Source: Hyphomicrobiales bacterium | Lineage (GTDB): Bacteria > Pseudomonadota > Alphaproteobacteria > Rhizobiales > GCA-2746425 | DNA length: 9,950 nucleotides | Direction: 5' to 3' | NCBI GenBank assembly: GCA_002746425.1 | Contig: NVXB01000030.1 | Location: 31,121-41,070, forward strand | In this document: piece by piece, positions 1 to 7,456 of the stretch | Layout: every line of letters starts with the position of its first letter | How positions within the stretch are numbered: position 1 is the first letter of the stretch | Notes under the pieces: generated by a model | What the model was told of the DNA's origin: nothing | Database searches by the model: none | Seen by the model: the letters and a program-made list of their open reading frames with translations, nothing else | Translations under genes and position numbers: made by a program

Positions 1-1253
1 CGCAAAATATCCAGCTTTTCGCGGGTAACACCGCCCGGCAAGCGAATGGCAAGACCGGGGCCAGGGAATGGATGGCGGCCGACAAAACTGTCTGGCAGGC
101 CAAGCTCACGGCCAAGCGCCCTCACCTCATCCTTGAACAATTCACGCAGCGGCTCGACCAGTTGCATGTTCATGCGCTCAGGCAGTCCGCCCACATTGTG
201 ATGCGACTTGATGGTAACAGATGGGCCGCCAGTAAAGGATACACTCTCGATCACATCAGGATAGAGCGTGCCCTGCGCCAAGAACTCGGCCCCGCCAATG
301 GCTTTGGCTTCTTCCTCAAATACTTCGATGAACAAACGACCAATGGTTTTGCGTTTGGTTTCCGGGTCAGACTCGCCGTCCAGCGCGCTGATAAAGCGAT
401 CCGAGGCATCTACCAATTTCAGATTGAGCGAATAATGCTCCTCAAACATGGTGACAACCGCCGCCGCTTCGTCTTGGCGCATCAGGCCGTGATCGACCAA
501 AATGCAATTTAGTTGATCGCCAATAGCTTCATGGATAAGCAGCGCTGCCACAGATGAATCGACGCCGCCTGAAAGCGCGCAGATAACCTTTTTGTCGCCG
601 ACCTGATCGCGGATGGCCTGCACGGCCCGGTCACGATAACCTGCCATGCTCCAATTGCTTTCAAGGCCGACAATGTTATGGACGAAATTGGACAACAGCT
701 TGCCGCCATCGGGTGTGTGGACCACCTCTGGATGGAACATAACGCCGTAATAACGCTTGGCTTCATTGGCATAGACAGCGAAGGGCGCACCATCAGAAAC
801 TGCCAATACTTCAAAGCCTTGCGGCAGTTTGATGACTCTATCTCCATGGCTCATCCACACTTGGTGGCTGGAGCCAACGTCCCAAACACCTTCAAACAGT
901 GGTGATGTTTTTTTGATCTCGACAAAGGCGCGGCCAAACTCACGATGGTCAGAGCCTTCGGCCTCGCCGCCATTCTGTACGCACATGGCCATTTGGCCGT
1001 AACATATGCCAAGAACAGGAACGCCGCTGTCAAAGATGATGCCTGGCGCGCGGGGCGAGTCGATATCGCCCGTTGATGCGGGGCCGCCCGACAGGATGAC
1101 GCCCTTTGGCTTCATCCGTTCAAAGGCTTCGCTTGCGGCCTGAAACGGCGCAATTTCGCAGTAAATGCCAGCTTCACGCACCCGCCGCGCAATGAGCTGG
1201 GTTACTTGTGAGCCAAAATCGATGATGAGTATGGAGTCTGGATGTGTGTTCAT
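1..1253 (-). CDS. guaA: GMP synthase (glutamine-hydrolysing), 5' part; C-terminus off the left edge
   Basis: Converts XMP, ATP and glutamine to GMP in the last step of cytoplasmic guanine nucleotide synthesis. The minus strand reads without a stop from an ATG at 1253 to the window edge, giving 417 residues of a family usually about 520 long. The N-terminal class I glutamine amidotransferase domain (about 7-195) shows the nucleophile in GICYGQ (C84) and the other triad members in MFHPEV (H174, E176). The ATP pyrophosphatase domain follows, with the P-loop SGGVDSS at 228-234 and, near the edge, the GRHPFPGPGLAIR motif typical of GuaA. Most of the C-terminal dimerisation domain is outside the window. 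An in-frame TAA four codons upstream fixes the ATG as the start; no clear Shine-Dalgarno sequence precedes it. The identification is firm. Confidence 0.97.
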   Translation of the reverse strand, partial: MNTHPDSILIIDFGSQVTQLIARRVREAGIYCEIAPFQAASEAFERMKPKGVILSGGPASTGDIDSPRAPGIIFDSGVPVLGICYGQMAMCVQNGGEAEGSDHREFGRAFVEIKKTSPLFEGVWDVGSSHQVWMSHGDRVIKLPQGFEVLAVSDGAPFAVYANEAKRYYGVMFHPEVVHTPDGGKLLSNFVHNIVGLESNWSMAGYRDRAVQAIRDQVGDKKVICALSGGVDSSVAALLIHEAIGDQLNCILVDHGLMRQDEAAAVVTMFEEHYSLNLKLVDASDRFISALDGESDPETKRKTIGRLFIEVFEEEAKAIGGAEFLAQGTLYPDVIESVSFTGGPSVTIKSHHNVGGLPERMNMQLVEPLRELFKDEVRALGRELGLPDSFVGRHPFPGPGLAIRLPGGVTREKLDIL

Positions 1254-1674
1254 GGCAAGCGATTAGCGGATCATGCCTTTGGGCGCAAGTTACTGCCCTG
1301 TTAAAACATGCAGTTAGATGTTGGGAATCGAGGGAAAACCGCCAAGATTGGCAAGGGTGGCTGCATTCCAGCAACACACACATCGCCGCTTCGTCATGCC
1401 AAGACTTGATCTTGGTATCCAGAGCAGTGGCTCCACCTGCACAAAGGGGCAGACGTAAGGCTTTGTGGTAACCGGCAGCACCGGCTGGATACCAAGATCA
1501 AGTCTTGGTATGACGGGTGGGAAGAGTGTTGTGTGTCACGCAAGAATGATCGTTGCAATCAACGCATCGCCATAGCAATGGCGCGTCACATTCCTATTTG
1601 TTATTCACACACTTAGCGTATTAAGTTGAATCCAATTCTTTTAAATCTGACTTCAAATTTTAGAAAGCGCCCCC
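1254..1674. other. Intergenic region between divergent guaA and the MAPEG gene
   Basis: This 421-base stretch has no credible gene; short reading frames in it lack ribosome sites and family resemblance. It must hold the guaA promoter (leftward) and the promoter of the MAPEG gene (rightward), but I cannot place -35/-10 boxes with confidence. It contains a 12-base palindrome GCCAAGATTGGC at 1341-1352, about 90 bases upstream of the guaA start, and the inverted-repeat element described separately at 1392-1515. The last 100 bases before the MAPEG gene are AT-rich. Confidence 0.6.
1392..1515. repeat. Paired palindromic intergenic repeat (two inverted 31-base units)
   Basis: The left unit (1392-1422) and right unit (1485-1515) are reverse complements over 31 bases with one mismatch (G at 1398 against T at 1509, which would be a G-U pair in RNA). 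Each unit is itself a palindrome: the right unit has seven-base arms ACCAAGA / TCTTGGT around a five-base centre. The 62 bases between them hold a third hairpin, CACAAAG at 1440-1446 with CTTTGTG at 1461-1467. The unit layout, CGTCAT then a palindrome centred on CTTGA then TATCCAG, resembles palindromic repeats I recall as abundant between genes of alphaproteobacteria. It is likely a REP/BIME-like element and could act as a transcript stabiliser or bidirectional terminator; that role is inferred. Confidence 0.8.
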
Positions 1675-2100
1675 ATGAACGAGCCATTTAGTGCTTCAGC
1701 CCTCGCAATTGTTGGTATCTATACCGCCCTCAACACCTTCATTTTGGTCTGGCTTAGCCATGCAACCGGCAATCTACGCCGCAAACATCGCATTTCCATT
1801 GGTGATGGCGGCAACAAGCACCTCACCCGCATCATGCGCGGCCACGCCAATGCGATTGAGAACATGCCCATCACTCTGCTGATGCTGGCCATTGCCGCGC
1901 TTATCGGCACGCCGATTTTCGTGCTGCATATCATGGGCATTCTGTTCACCATTGGCCGCGTTTTGCACGCCTGGCATTTCATTCAGGAAGACGCTTCCAT
2001 GAAAAGCCGCTTTGCAGGCTTCGGTCTGTCGTTCATCGTCAGCGCTATTTTAGCGTTTGGGCTTCTGGCTCACGGACTGGTGCAAGCCTTTGGCGGATAG
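1675..2100 (+). CDS. MAPEG family membrane protein
   Basis: A 141-residue integral membrane protein with four hydrophobic segments at about 8-28, 65-84, 84-104 and 113-136. The loop after the first segment carries the MAPEG signature RGHANAIEN (55-63), which in characterised members contributes to glutathione and active-site contacts, and a second conserved stretch GRVLHAWHF (94-102). MAPEG proteins include microsomal glutathione transferases and eicosanoid enzymes; in bacteria the substrate is usually unknown and I infer none here. Its length matches the family. The start ATG at 1675 is preceded by a weak GAAAG purine stretch. It appears to be transcribed alone: 144 bases separate it from metY, which has its own leader. 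No clear terminator follows. Confidence 0.88.
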   Translation: MNEPFSASALAIVGIYTALNTFILVWLSHATGNLRRKHRISIGDGGNKHLTRIMRGHANAIENMPITLLMLAIAALIGTPIFVLHIMGILFTIGRVLHAWHFIQEDASMKSRFAGFGLSFIVSAILAFGLLAHGLVQAFGG

Positions 2101-2179
2101 GCCCTTTCTTTGCAGGCATTAAGGTAAATCGAGGCAGATTTTCCAAAGAACCAACTACAAGAATGATGGGATTGTTTGC

Positions 2180-2239
2180 TTCCGGGCGCAGGGCTTTGTA
2201 TTAACAGTGTCAATTGTCACAGTAAAAAAAGCCGAGGAA
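2180..2239 (+). promoter_or_regulatory. Possible structured leader / operator of metY
   Basis: Two nested complementary pairs lie just before the metY start: TTCC (2180-2183) with GGAA (2236-2239), and GGCTTT (2192-2197) with AAAGCC (2228-2233). The outer pair would cover the GAGGA ribosome site (2234-2238). Between them sits a 14-base imperfect dyad GTGTCAATTGTCAC (2207-2220) that matches its own reverse complement at 12 of 14 positions and could instead be a DNA operator. Methionine genes in alphaproteobacteria often carry SAM-sensing leaders, but I do not recognise the conserved core of SAM-II or SAM/SAH riboswitches. The arms are short, so the fold may be coincidence. Confidence 0.3.
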
Positions 2240-2244
2240 CGTCC

Positions 2245-3528
2245 ATGACTGACAAAACCCCATCATTCGATACGCTTGCCGTGCATGCAGGTGCCAAGCC
2301 TGACCCTACAACCGGTGCGCGCATCACACCCATTTATCAAACAACAGCTTTTGTGTTTGAAGATGTGGACCATGCGGCCAGCCTGTTCGGCTTGCAGGCC
2401 TTTGGCAATATTTACACCCGTATCACCAACCCCACCACAGCTGTTCTGGAAGAGCGCGTTGCAGCGCTGGAAGGCGGCACCGCCGCATTGGCCGTGGCCT
2501 CTGGCCACTCCGCTCAGTTGATCATTTTCCACACGCTGATGCAGCCCGGTGATGAAATCGTCGCGGCCAAAAAGCTCTATGGCGGCTCCATCAACCAGCT
2601 CAACCACTCCTTCAAAAACTTTGGCTGGAATGTTGTTTGGGCCGATACCGATGATGTGGCCAGCTTCGAAGCAGCGATCACGCCCAAAACTAAAGCGATC
2701 TTCATTGAAAGCATTGCCAATCCCGGCGGTGTCGTGACCGACATTGAAGCCATCGCCAAAGTTGCCAATCGCGCCGGTGTGCCGCTGATCGTCGATAACA
2801 CAATGGCGACACCATATCTGTGCCGCCCATTTGAGCATGGCGCGGATATCGTGGTGCATTCCCTGACCAAATTCCTCGGCGGCCATGGCAATTCCATGGG
2901 CGGCGCGATTGTTGATGGCGGCACATTCGACTGGATGCGCGAAGGCCGTTACCCAATGCTCAGCGAGCCGCGGGCTGAATATAATGGTGTTGTGATCGGC
3001 GAAACCTTCGGCAATTTTGCCTTCGCGATTGCCTGCCGTGTGCTTGGCCTGCGCGATTTGGGCCCGGCTATTTCGCCAACCAACTCGTTCAACATCCTGA
3101 CAGGCATTGAAACGCTCAGCCTGCGCATGCAGCGCCATTGCGACAATGCGCAAAAAGTGGCTGAATTCCTGTCCGATCATCCAAAAGTATCCTGGGTGTC
3201 TTATGCAGGCCTGCCGGGTGATCGCTACCATCAGCTACAGCAGAAATACATGCCCAAAGGCGCTGGCGCTGTCATGACCTTTGGCGTTAATGGTGGCTAT
3301 GACGCCGGTGTTGCCATGGTGTCAAAAACCGAGCTGTTCTCTCACCTTGCCAATATTGGTGATACACGCAGCTTGATCATCCACCCTGCATCCACCACGC
3401 ATCGCCAGTTGAGCGATGAGCAAAAAAAGGCCGCTGGTGCTGGAGCAGATGTGGTGCGTTTGTCAGTTGGCATTGAAGATGCCGCCGATATCATCGCCGA
3501 TCTGGATCAGGCTTTGAACCAGGGCTAA
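2245..3528 (+). CDS. metY: O-acetylhomoserine sulfhydrylase (O-acetylhomoserine aminocarboxypropyltransferase)
   Basis: A PLP enzyme that joins O-acetylhomoserine and sulfide to give homocysteine and acetate, the direct sulfhydrylation route to methionine, in the cytoplasm. It belongs to the Cys/Met metabolism gamma family. Visible hallmarks, numbered from the ATG at 2245 (427 residues), are YTR at 57-59 for phosphate binding across the dimer, Y112 in LYGG stacking on the cofactor, D184 in VDNT contacting the pyridine nitrogen, and the Schiff-base lysine K209 in HSLTKF. The length and the segment after the lysine (GGHGNSMGGAIVDGG) fit MetY better than the shorter MetZ or MetB; cystathionine gamma-synthase activity cannot be excluded from sequence alone. 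The start at 2245 is chosen because GAGGA at 2234-2238 lies six bases upstream; the frame stays open 23 codons further, but that stretch is not family-like. It is a single gene ending in a strong terminator. Confidence 0.93.
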   Translation: MTDKTPSFDTLAVHAGAKPDPTTGARITPIYQTTAFVFEDVDHAASLFGLQAFGNIYTRITNPTTAVLEERVAALEGGTAALAVASGHSAQLIIFHTLMQPGDEIVAAKKLYGGSINQLNHSFKNFGWNVVWADTDDVASFEAAITPKTKAIFIESIANPGGVVTDIEAIAKVANRAGVPLIVDNTMATPYLCRPFEHGADIVVHSLTKFLGGHGNSMGGAIVDGGTFDWMREGRYPMLSEPRAEYNGVVIGETFGNFAFAIACRVLGLRDLGPAISPTNSFNILTGIETLSLRMQRHCDNAQKVAEFLSDHPKVSWVSYAGLPGDRYHQLQQKYMPKGAGAVMTFGVNGGYDAGVAMVSKTELFSHLANIGDTRSLIIHPASTTHRQLSDEQKKAAGAGADVVRLSVGIEDAADIIADLDQALNQG

Positions 3529-3540
3529 TCGAGCATTGAG

Positions 3541-3577
3541 AGGCTGGAGCTGTTAACAAAACCGCTCCAGCCTTTTT
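3541..3577 (+). terminator. Rho-independent terminator of metY
   Basis: A perfect ten-base stem AGGCTGGAGC (3541-3550) / GCTCCAGCCT (3564-3573) with a 13-base loop is followed by a run of Ts, twelve bases after the metY stop. The T run touches the stop codon of the convergent TSUP gene (3577-3579). The opposite strand lacks a comparable T run after the stem, so it should work mainly for rightward transcripts. Confidence 0.9.
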
Positions 3578-4314
3578 CATGAAAAAAGACTACCAATTGG
3601 CAGTGTTGCTGCGGCGACCACCAATATCAGCACAAAGGCAACGCGCCGATACAACGCTTCGCTTGCCTTGCTAAAATAGCGCTGCCCGATAAGCATACCT
3701 GCAATGTAAAGCGGCGTGGCAGCAAGCGCCGGGCCAAAAGCCTCTGGCACAAACAGCCCATTGATCCAGTAGCCGATACCGGTCAACACCGTTCCCACTG
3801 AGAAAAACGCAATTAGATTAGCCCGGATGGTGCGCGCATTATCGGAACCGGAAAGCCAGTAGACCAGCACCGGCGGCCCGGCCAATTGCATCGCACCACT
3901 TAAAAAGCCAGAAACACTACCAACAAATGCAGATAGAAGCGCTGGCCGTTTGCCGTGATAGCGCAACCCGCTCCACAATATGGCCACCACCACAATAATC
4001 GTCACTGAAAGAATCCAGCGAAGCACCAGACTATCGCCTTGGGCCAAAAACTGCGCGCCGAAATTAACCGTTAGCGCAAAGCCAACGGCCGCTGGAATTA
4101 CCGTTTTCCATACAATGGAGCGCAGAGCGGGAATCAAAATGACAATTTGCGGCAGCGAATCCATCAGCCACAAGCCAATAGCTGCCAATCTTGGATCGAC
4201 AAAATAGCTCGCAATGGGCATGAAAACCATTGCTGCGCCAAAACCGGCAAAGCCCCTGACAAGCCCAGCAACCGCCGCCGCCGCACACAAGATAACAATG
4301 GTAGAAACCGGCAT
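3577..4314 (-). CDS. TSUP family (TauE/SafE, DUF81) membrane transporter
   Basis: A 245-residue polytopic membrane protein with about eight hydrophobic helices. It shows the two half-repeats typical of the family: GLVRGFAGFGAAMV near the N-terminus (17-30) and GSVSGFLSGAMQLAGPP at the start of the second half (132-148). Characterised members export or import sulfite, sulfoacetate, sulfonates or other small organic anions; the substrate here is unknown. The convergent neighbour metY consumes sulfide, so a sulfur-compound substrate is attractive but is inference from proximity only. The start ATG at 4314 has GGAG eight bases upstream. It is separated from the upstream TPR gene by 130 bases containing a likely terminator, so it probably has its own promoter. 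Confidence 0.9.
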   Translation of the reverse strand: MPVSTIVILCAAAAVAGLVRGFAGFGAAMVFMPIASYFVDPRLAAIGLWLMDSLPQIVILIPALRSIVWKTVIPAAVGFALTVNFGAQFLAQGDSLVLRWILSVTIIVVVAILWSGLRYHGKRPALLSAFVGSVSGFLSGAMQLAGPPVLVYWLSGSDNARTIRANLIAFFSVGTVLTGIGYWINGLFVPEAFGPALAATPLYIAGMLIGQRYFSKASEALYRRVAFVLILVVAAATLPIGSLFS

Positions 4315-4390
4315 TTAGGACGCTCCGCGAAAGCACCACGGCTAACGGAAACCACCCATTGTGTCCACTGCGCAAATTATGCGCGCACAA

Positions 4391-4422
4391 GCAAACGGCG
4401 CCAGAAACAGGTTCCAGCGCCG
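4391..4422 (-). terminator. Probable terminator of the TPR gene (minus strand)
   Basis: On the minus strand a six-base GC stem CGGCGC / GCGCCG (plus-strand arms 4396-4401 and 4417-4422) can extend inward through GGAA / TTTC pairs to a short loop and is followed by TTTGCTT. It lies 22 bases past the stop of the TPR gene and before the TSUP gene. The T run is weak, so termination may be partial. Confidence 0.5.
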
Positions 4423-4444
4423 CATGGGGTAGACTTTGAATGGC

Positions 4445-5011
4445 TTAGTAAGTTCGGCTGTTCAGCAGTGAATTGCTAAGCGAAGCATAAGCCCATGTAT
4501 CCTTGCCGCCGCGAGCATCAATTTCAGTCAGTTGCTGGCGTGCAGCGGACCAGTTTTTCTGCTGCAAATAGGCCTGACCCATATAGGAGCGCGCCAGGAT
4601 GTAATCCGGGTTCTTCTTCAGCGCTTCCTTGTAGTAGCCCATGCCCACTTCCATGCGGCCAGCCTTGCGGTTGGCAAAACCGAGGTAGTTGAGAATGCGC
4701 GGATCATCGCGGTTTGCAGCCAGCTCCAAAATATTGATGGCGTTGTCATACTGCCCGTCATAGGCCAGCTCGCGCGCCGCTGTATAAAGCGTGTCATCAT
4801 CAAACATTTCAGATTTTACAGTCATGCATTTCTTGTGTTTTTTGTCCCAAATTTTGCCGTTCTTACAATCTTTGGTGGTCTGAGTAGGCTTTGGCGGCTC
4901 AGACGAATCCGATCCTGCAGCAAAGGCGGATACGCCAAAAGAGCCAAGCATGACGGCGGGGGCCAAAGCAGCGGCAAGAAGAGTTTGTTTGATGGAGATC
5001 GTCTGTTTCAT
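4445..5011 (-). CDS. Secreted tetratricopeptide-repeat (TPR) protein
   Basis: A 188-residue protein predicted to be exported. It has a basic start (MKQTISIKQ), a hydrophobic core (11-30) and a likely signal peptidase I site after SAFA at about 31-32. A Pro/Thr-rich linker leads to a lysine-rich loop bounded by two cysteines, C49 and C62 (C-x12-C, with CKNGKIWDKKHKKC between), which could form a disulfide in the periplasm. From about 72 to 172 it carries roughly three TPR units, the clearest being 105-136 (LNYLGFANRKAGR... ending in KKNPDY). TPRs mediate protein contacts, but no partner is indicated by the neighbours and I assign no function. The start ATG at 5011 has AAGGA nine bases upstream. 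It is divergent from the permease operon. Confidence 0.85.
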   Translation of the reverse strand: MKQTISIKQTLLAAALAPAVMLGSFGVSAFAAGSDSSEPPKPTQTTKDCKNGKIWDKKHKKCMTVKSEMFDDDTLYTAARELAYDGQYDNAINILELAANRDDPRILNYLGFANRKAGRMEVGMGYYKEALKKNPDYILARSYMGQAYLQQKNWSAARQQLTEIDARGGKDTWAYASLSNSLLNSRTY

Positions 5012-5164
5012 GGCGTTTCGTCCTTAAGCAGGGTTTGGTTTGGCTCCACCGAAGACTTGGTGAAACTTGTCTTTCACATATCGTTACGTGGCGGGTGCGC
5101 AAAAGGTTTCAAAGTTTTTCATAAAAATCTTGCCTTGCCTGCAAAATCGTTTCTATCTGCCCCT

Positions 5165-6127
5165 ATGAGAGTCATGATATTGCGCAGATTACTAGGGGCA
5201 CTTGCCACATTAGTGTTGGCCAGCCTTACTATTTTTTTGGCGCTGGAAGTTTTGCCCGGAGACCCGGCGCAAATCATCCTTGGTACCGGCGCACAAGAAG
5301 ATACTTTGGCCGCTCTGCGCAGCCAACTTGGCTTGGACCGCCCTATTCTGGTGCGTTATGTGTCTTGGGTGTCGGGCATGCTGGTGGGCGATTTTAAAGA
5401 CAGCTACACCTATGGCATCCCCGTGACCGAGCTGATTTCTCAGCGCATTTATGTCAGCGGTCCTCTCGCCATCTTCGCCATTATCCTTGCTGTTGCCATT
5501 GCCCTGCCCTGCGGTGTGATAAGCGCGGCTCGGCGTGGCCGGTTGTCCGATACGTTGATTACTGCTGGCACTCAAATTGGCATTGCCATTCCCAATTTCT
5601 GGTTTGCAATTTTGCTCATCCTCTTGTTTGCCGTGCGCCTGCGCTGGTTTCCAAGCGGCGGTTTTCCGGGCTGGGAAGATGGCGGCATCATCGCCTGTCT
5701 CATCGCGCTGTTGCTGCCTGCCTTCGCGCTCGCCCTGCCGCAGGCCGCAATCCTCACAAGGGTCACACGCGGCGCTATGCTAGAGGTGCTGCAGGAAAAC
5801 TATATGCGCACTGCCGCCGCCAAGGGGCTATCGCCGACCAAGCGCCTTTGGACCCACGGGCTGCAAAATGCCATGATCCCTGTGGTCACCATTCTTGGAT
5901 TGCAATTCTCATTTCTGCTTGCCGGCACCATCATCATCGAAAACGTGTTTTATCTACCGGGCATTGGCCGGCTATTGTTTCAAGCCATTGCCCAGCGCGA
6001 TATTGTTGTGGTGCAAAACTTGATCATGCTGATTGTTGCCAGCGTCATCGTCATCAATCTGGTGGTCGATCTGGCCGCAATAGGCATCGACCCGCGCCTG
6101 CGCCGTCAGGATTTCGCCCGTGGCTAA
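5165..6127 (+). CDS. ABC transporter permease, DppB type (peptide/nickel/opine family)
   Basis: An inner-membrane permease subunit of the dipeptide/oligopeptide/nickel class, about 320 residues with six helices. Family marks are the N-terminal helix followed by LPGDPAQIILG (30-40), QLGLDRP (54-60), a GDF..S motif (75-80), and the ATPase-docking EAA-like loop at about 214-236 (YMRTAAAKGLS... ending HGLQNA), followed by ENVFYLPGIGRLL. The frame is open for over 600 bases upstream, but that part lies antisense to the secreted TPR gene and is not family-like, so the start is near 5165 (MRVMILRR) or at the ATG three codons later (5174). Neither has a clear ribosome site. It overlaps the next permease by eight bases, so the two are co-translated. 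The substrate is not deducible. Confidence 0.92.
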   Translation: MRVMILRRLLGALATLVLASLTIFLALEVLPGDPAQIILGTGAQEDTLAALRSQLGLDRPILVRYVSWVSGMLVGDFKDSYTYGIPVTELISQRIYVSGPLAIFAIILAVAIALPCGVISAARRGRLSDTLITAGTQIGIAIPNFWFAILLILLFAVRLRWFPSGGFPGWEDGGIIACLIALLLPAFALALPQAAILTRVTRGAMLEVLQENYMRTAAAKGLSPTKRLWTHGLQNAMIPVVTILGLQFSFLLAGTIIIENVFYLPGIGRLLFQAIAQRDIVVVQNLIMLIVASVIVINLVVDLAAIGIDPRLRRQDFARG

Positions 6128-6965
6128 ATGGCTAAAACTCATCGGCTTAAGACAATACTCCGTCAGCATGATCATTGGCGGATTGCTAACACTGCTCTTT
6201 CTGTCACTATCCGTCATTGCCCTGTTCTGGACACCCTACGATCCTGAAATCATGAACATTGCCGGTCGCTTAAAACCACCATCCATCAATAATTGGTTCG
6301 GCACAGACCAGTTTGGCCGCGACATGTTTTCCATGATCATGAAGGGCAGCCAAAACTCCGTTGCAGTTGCCATGGTCGCACTATGCATCGGCATGGGTTT
6401 TGGGGTGCCTCTGGGTGCATTGGCTGCGGCTAGGGGCGGTTTAATCGACGACAGCGTCATGCGCTTCAACGATTTCGTCTTCGCCTTCCCGGCCCTGCTT
6501 TCCGCCGTTATCATCACCGCTGTGTTTGGCCCCGGTGCCATCAACGCCATCGTTGCCATTGGCATTTTTAACATTCCGGTTTTCGCCCGCGTCACCCGCG
6601 CCGCCGCACAAATTACCTGGCAGCGAGAATTTGCCCTATCAGCCCGCGCCCTCGGCCTCACTACCTTCCAAATTACCCTGCGCCACATCCTGCCAAACAT
6701 TTCGGGCATTTTGATCGTTCAGGGCACGATACAATTTGCCCTAGCAATCCTAGCTGAAGCAGGCCTGAGCTATCTCGGCCTTGGCGCACAGCCGCCTGCC
6801 CCATCCTGGGGCAAAATGCTGTTTGACGCCCAAACCCTGATGTACACCTCGCCCCATGTCGTGCTGATACCGGGCTTGGCCATTGCATTTACGATTTTTG
6901 GTTTGAACCTTTTGGGCGATGGCCTACGCGATCAACTCGATCCCAAAACAGTGACACGCGGTTAG
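6120..6965 (+). CDS. ABC transporter permease, DppC type (peptide/nickel/opine family)
   Basis: The second permease of the pair, 281 residues. It has the single N-terminal helix (16-37) and extracytoplasmic stretch of DppC proteins, the signature WFGTDQFGRDMFS (59-71), a five-helix core, the EAA loop EFALSARALGL... RHILPN (170-193) that contacts the ATPase, and the C-terminal AGLSYLGLG and GDGLRDQLDP motifs. The start is a GTG at 6120 overlapping the stop of the upstream permease (GTGGCTAA); AGGA at 6108-6111 sits eight bases ahead of it. The nearby ATG at 6128 is out of frame. The partner ATPases and substrate-binding protein normally encoded alongside are absent: the next gene, five bases after the stop, is on the other strand. 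Confidence 0.94.
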   Translation: MAKWLKLIGLRQYSVSMIIGGLLTLLFLSLSVIALFWTPYDPEIMNIAGRLKPPSINNWFGTDQFGRDMFSMIMKGSQNSVAVAMVALCIGMGFGVPLGALAAARGGLIDDSVMRFNDFVFAFPALLSAVIITAVFGPGAINAIVAIGIFNIPVFARVTRAAAQITWQREFALSARALGLTTFQITLRHILPNISGILIVQGTIQFALAILAEAGLSYLGLGAQPPAPSWGKMLFDAQTLMYTSPHVVLIPGLAIAFTIFGLNLLGDGLRDQLDPKTVTRG

Positions 6966-6970
6966 AAAGC

Positions 6971-7372
6971 TCAGCGCAATTTATAGCTCAGCGCGCGCGT
7001 AATACAGCTCTGCAATTCGGCCTTGGATGTTTCAACATCGCCTTTCAGCACCAAAGCCCGATTGCCTTCAAAATCAAATGAGTCGGCAAACTGATCACGA
7101 AATTCCTGAATTAACGTCGTTTGGCAATGGCAATAAAGCGCTGGCTGACCACTCTTGCTGATACCAAGCCGGATCGGGCTACCCGTTACCGGCCGTACAG
7201 TGGCATAACTCGGCTGCCCCCATTTCAACGTCTCGACCAATTGTCCGGTGCCGGGTGCCTCTTCACAGGTTTGCACAATAAGCGCCCGCATTTGAAGCAT
7301 GCTCTCACGTTGCTGCTCCGGAAACTCCGCAAATGCAGCGGCAACATCATCGCCCATGTCCATTTTAGCCAT
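6971..7372 (-). CDS. DUF1801 domain protein
   Basis: A soluble protein of 133 residues counting from the ATG at 7372. The core matches my recollection of the DUF1801 fold family: an N-terminal helix (AFAEFPEQQRESMLQMRALI), LVETLKWGQPSY at 45-56, a strand pair around IRLGISKSGQPALYCH, and a C-terminal helix. Family members are small and mostly uncharacterised; no function is assigned. The frame can extend nine codons upstream to a TTG at 7399, but that lacks a ribosome site, whereas GGA lies seven bases before the ATG, so I prefer 7372. It is convergent with the permease operon with only five bases between stops, and divergent from the tRNA gene. The CHC at 81-83 is a minor curiosity. Confidence 0.82.
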   Translation of the reverse strand: MAKMDMGDDVAAAFAEFPEQQRESMLQMRALIVQTCEEAPGTGQLVETLKWGQPSYATVRPVTGSPIRLGISKSGQPALYCHCQTTLIQEFRDQFADSFDFEGNRALVLKGDVETSKAELQSCITRALSYKLR

Positions 7373-7456
7373 GTTTTGATCCAGCTCGCTATCCTGCAAT
7401 GTTTACGGTGGCGCTACCAAACGAATACGCTCGCCATGCCTAACGCCACAACGTGA

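Noticed and set aside
72..512. Plus-strand open frame of 146 codons at the left edge
   Set aside because: It is antisense to guaA, whose catalytic motifs are intact on the minus strand.
2176..2244. N-terminal extension of MetY by 23 residues
   Set aside because: The extension crosses the ribosome site and leader and is not MetY-like; GAGGA six bases before 2245 decides the start.
2160..2244. SAM-II or SAM/SAH riboswitch before metY
   Set aside because: GCTTCCGGGCGC slightly resembles part of the SAM/SAH consensus, but the remaining conserved parts are not seen, so it is kept only as an unclassified leader.
2263..3231. A 322-codon open frame on the minus strand inside metY
   Set aside because: It is an antisense shadow of a strongly supported PLP enzyme gene with biased codon use; no start signal or recognisable domain.
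5036..5080. AAGAC / GTCTT inverted repeat between the TPR and permease genes
   Set aside because: Only five bases per arm with a mismatched centre; easily expected by chance.
4532..5164. Long in-frame upstream extension of the DppB-type permease (over 200 extra codons)
   Set aside because: It runs antisense through the TPR gene, which has a signal peptide, domains and ribosome site, and the extension has no family resemblance. The permease family begins at about 5165.
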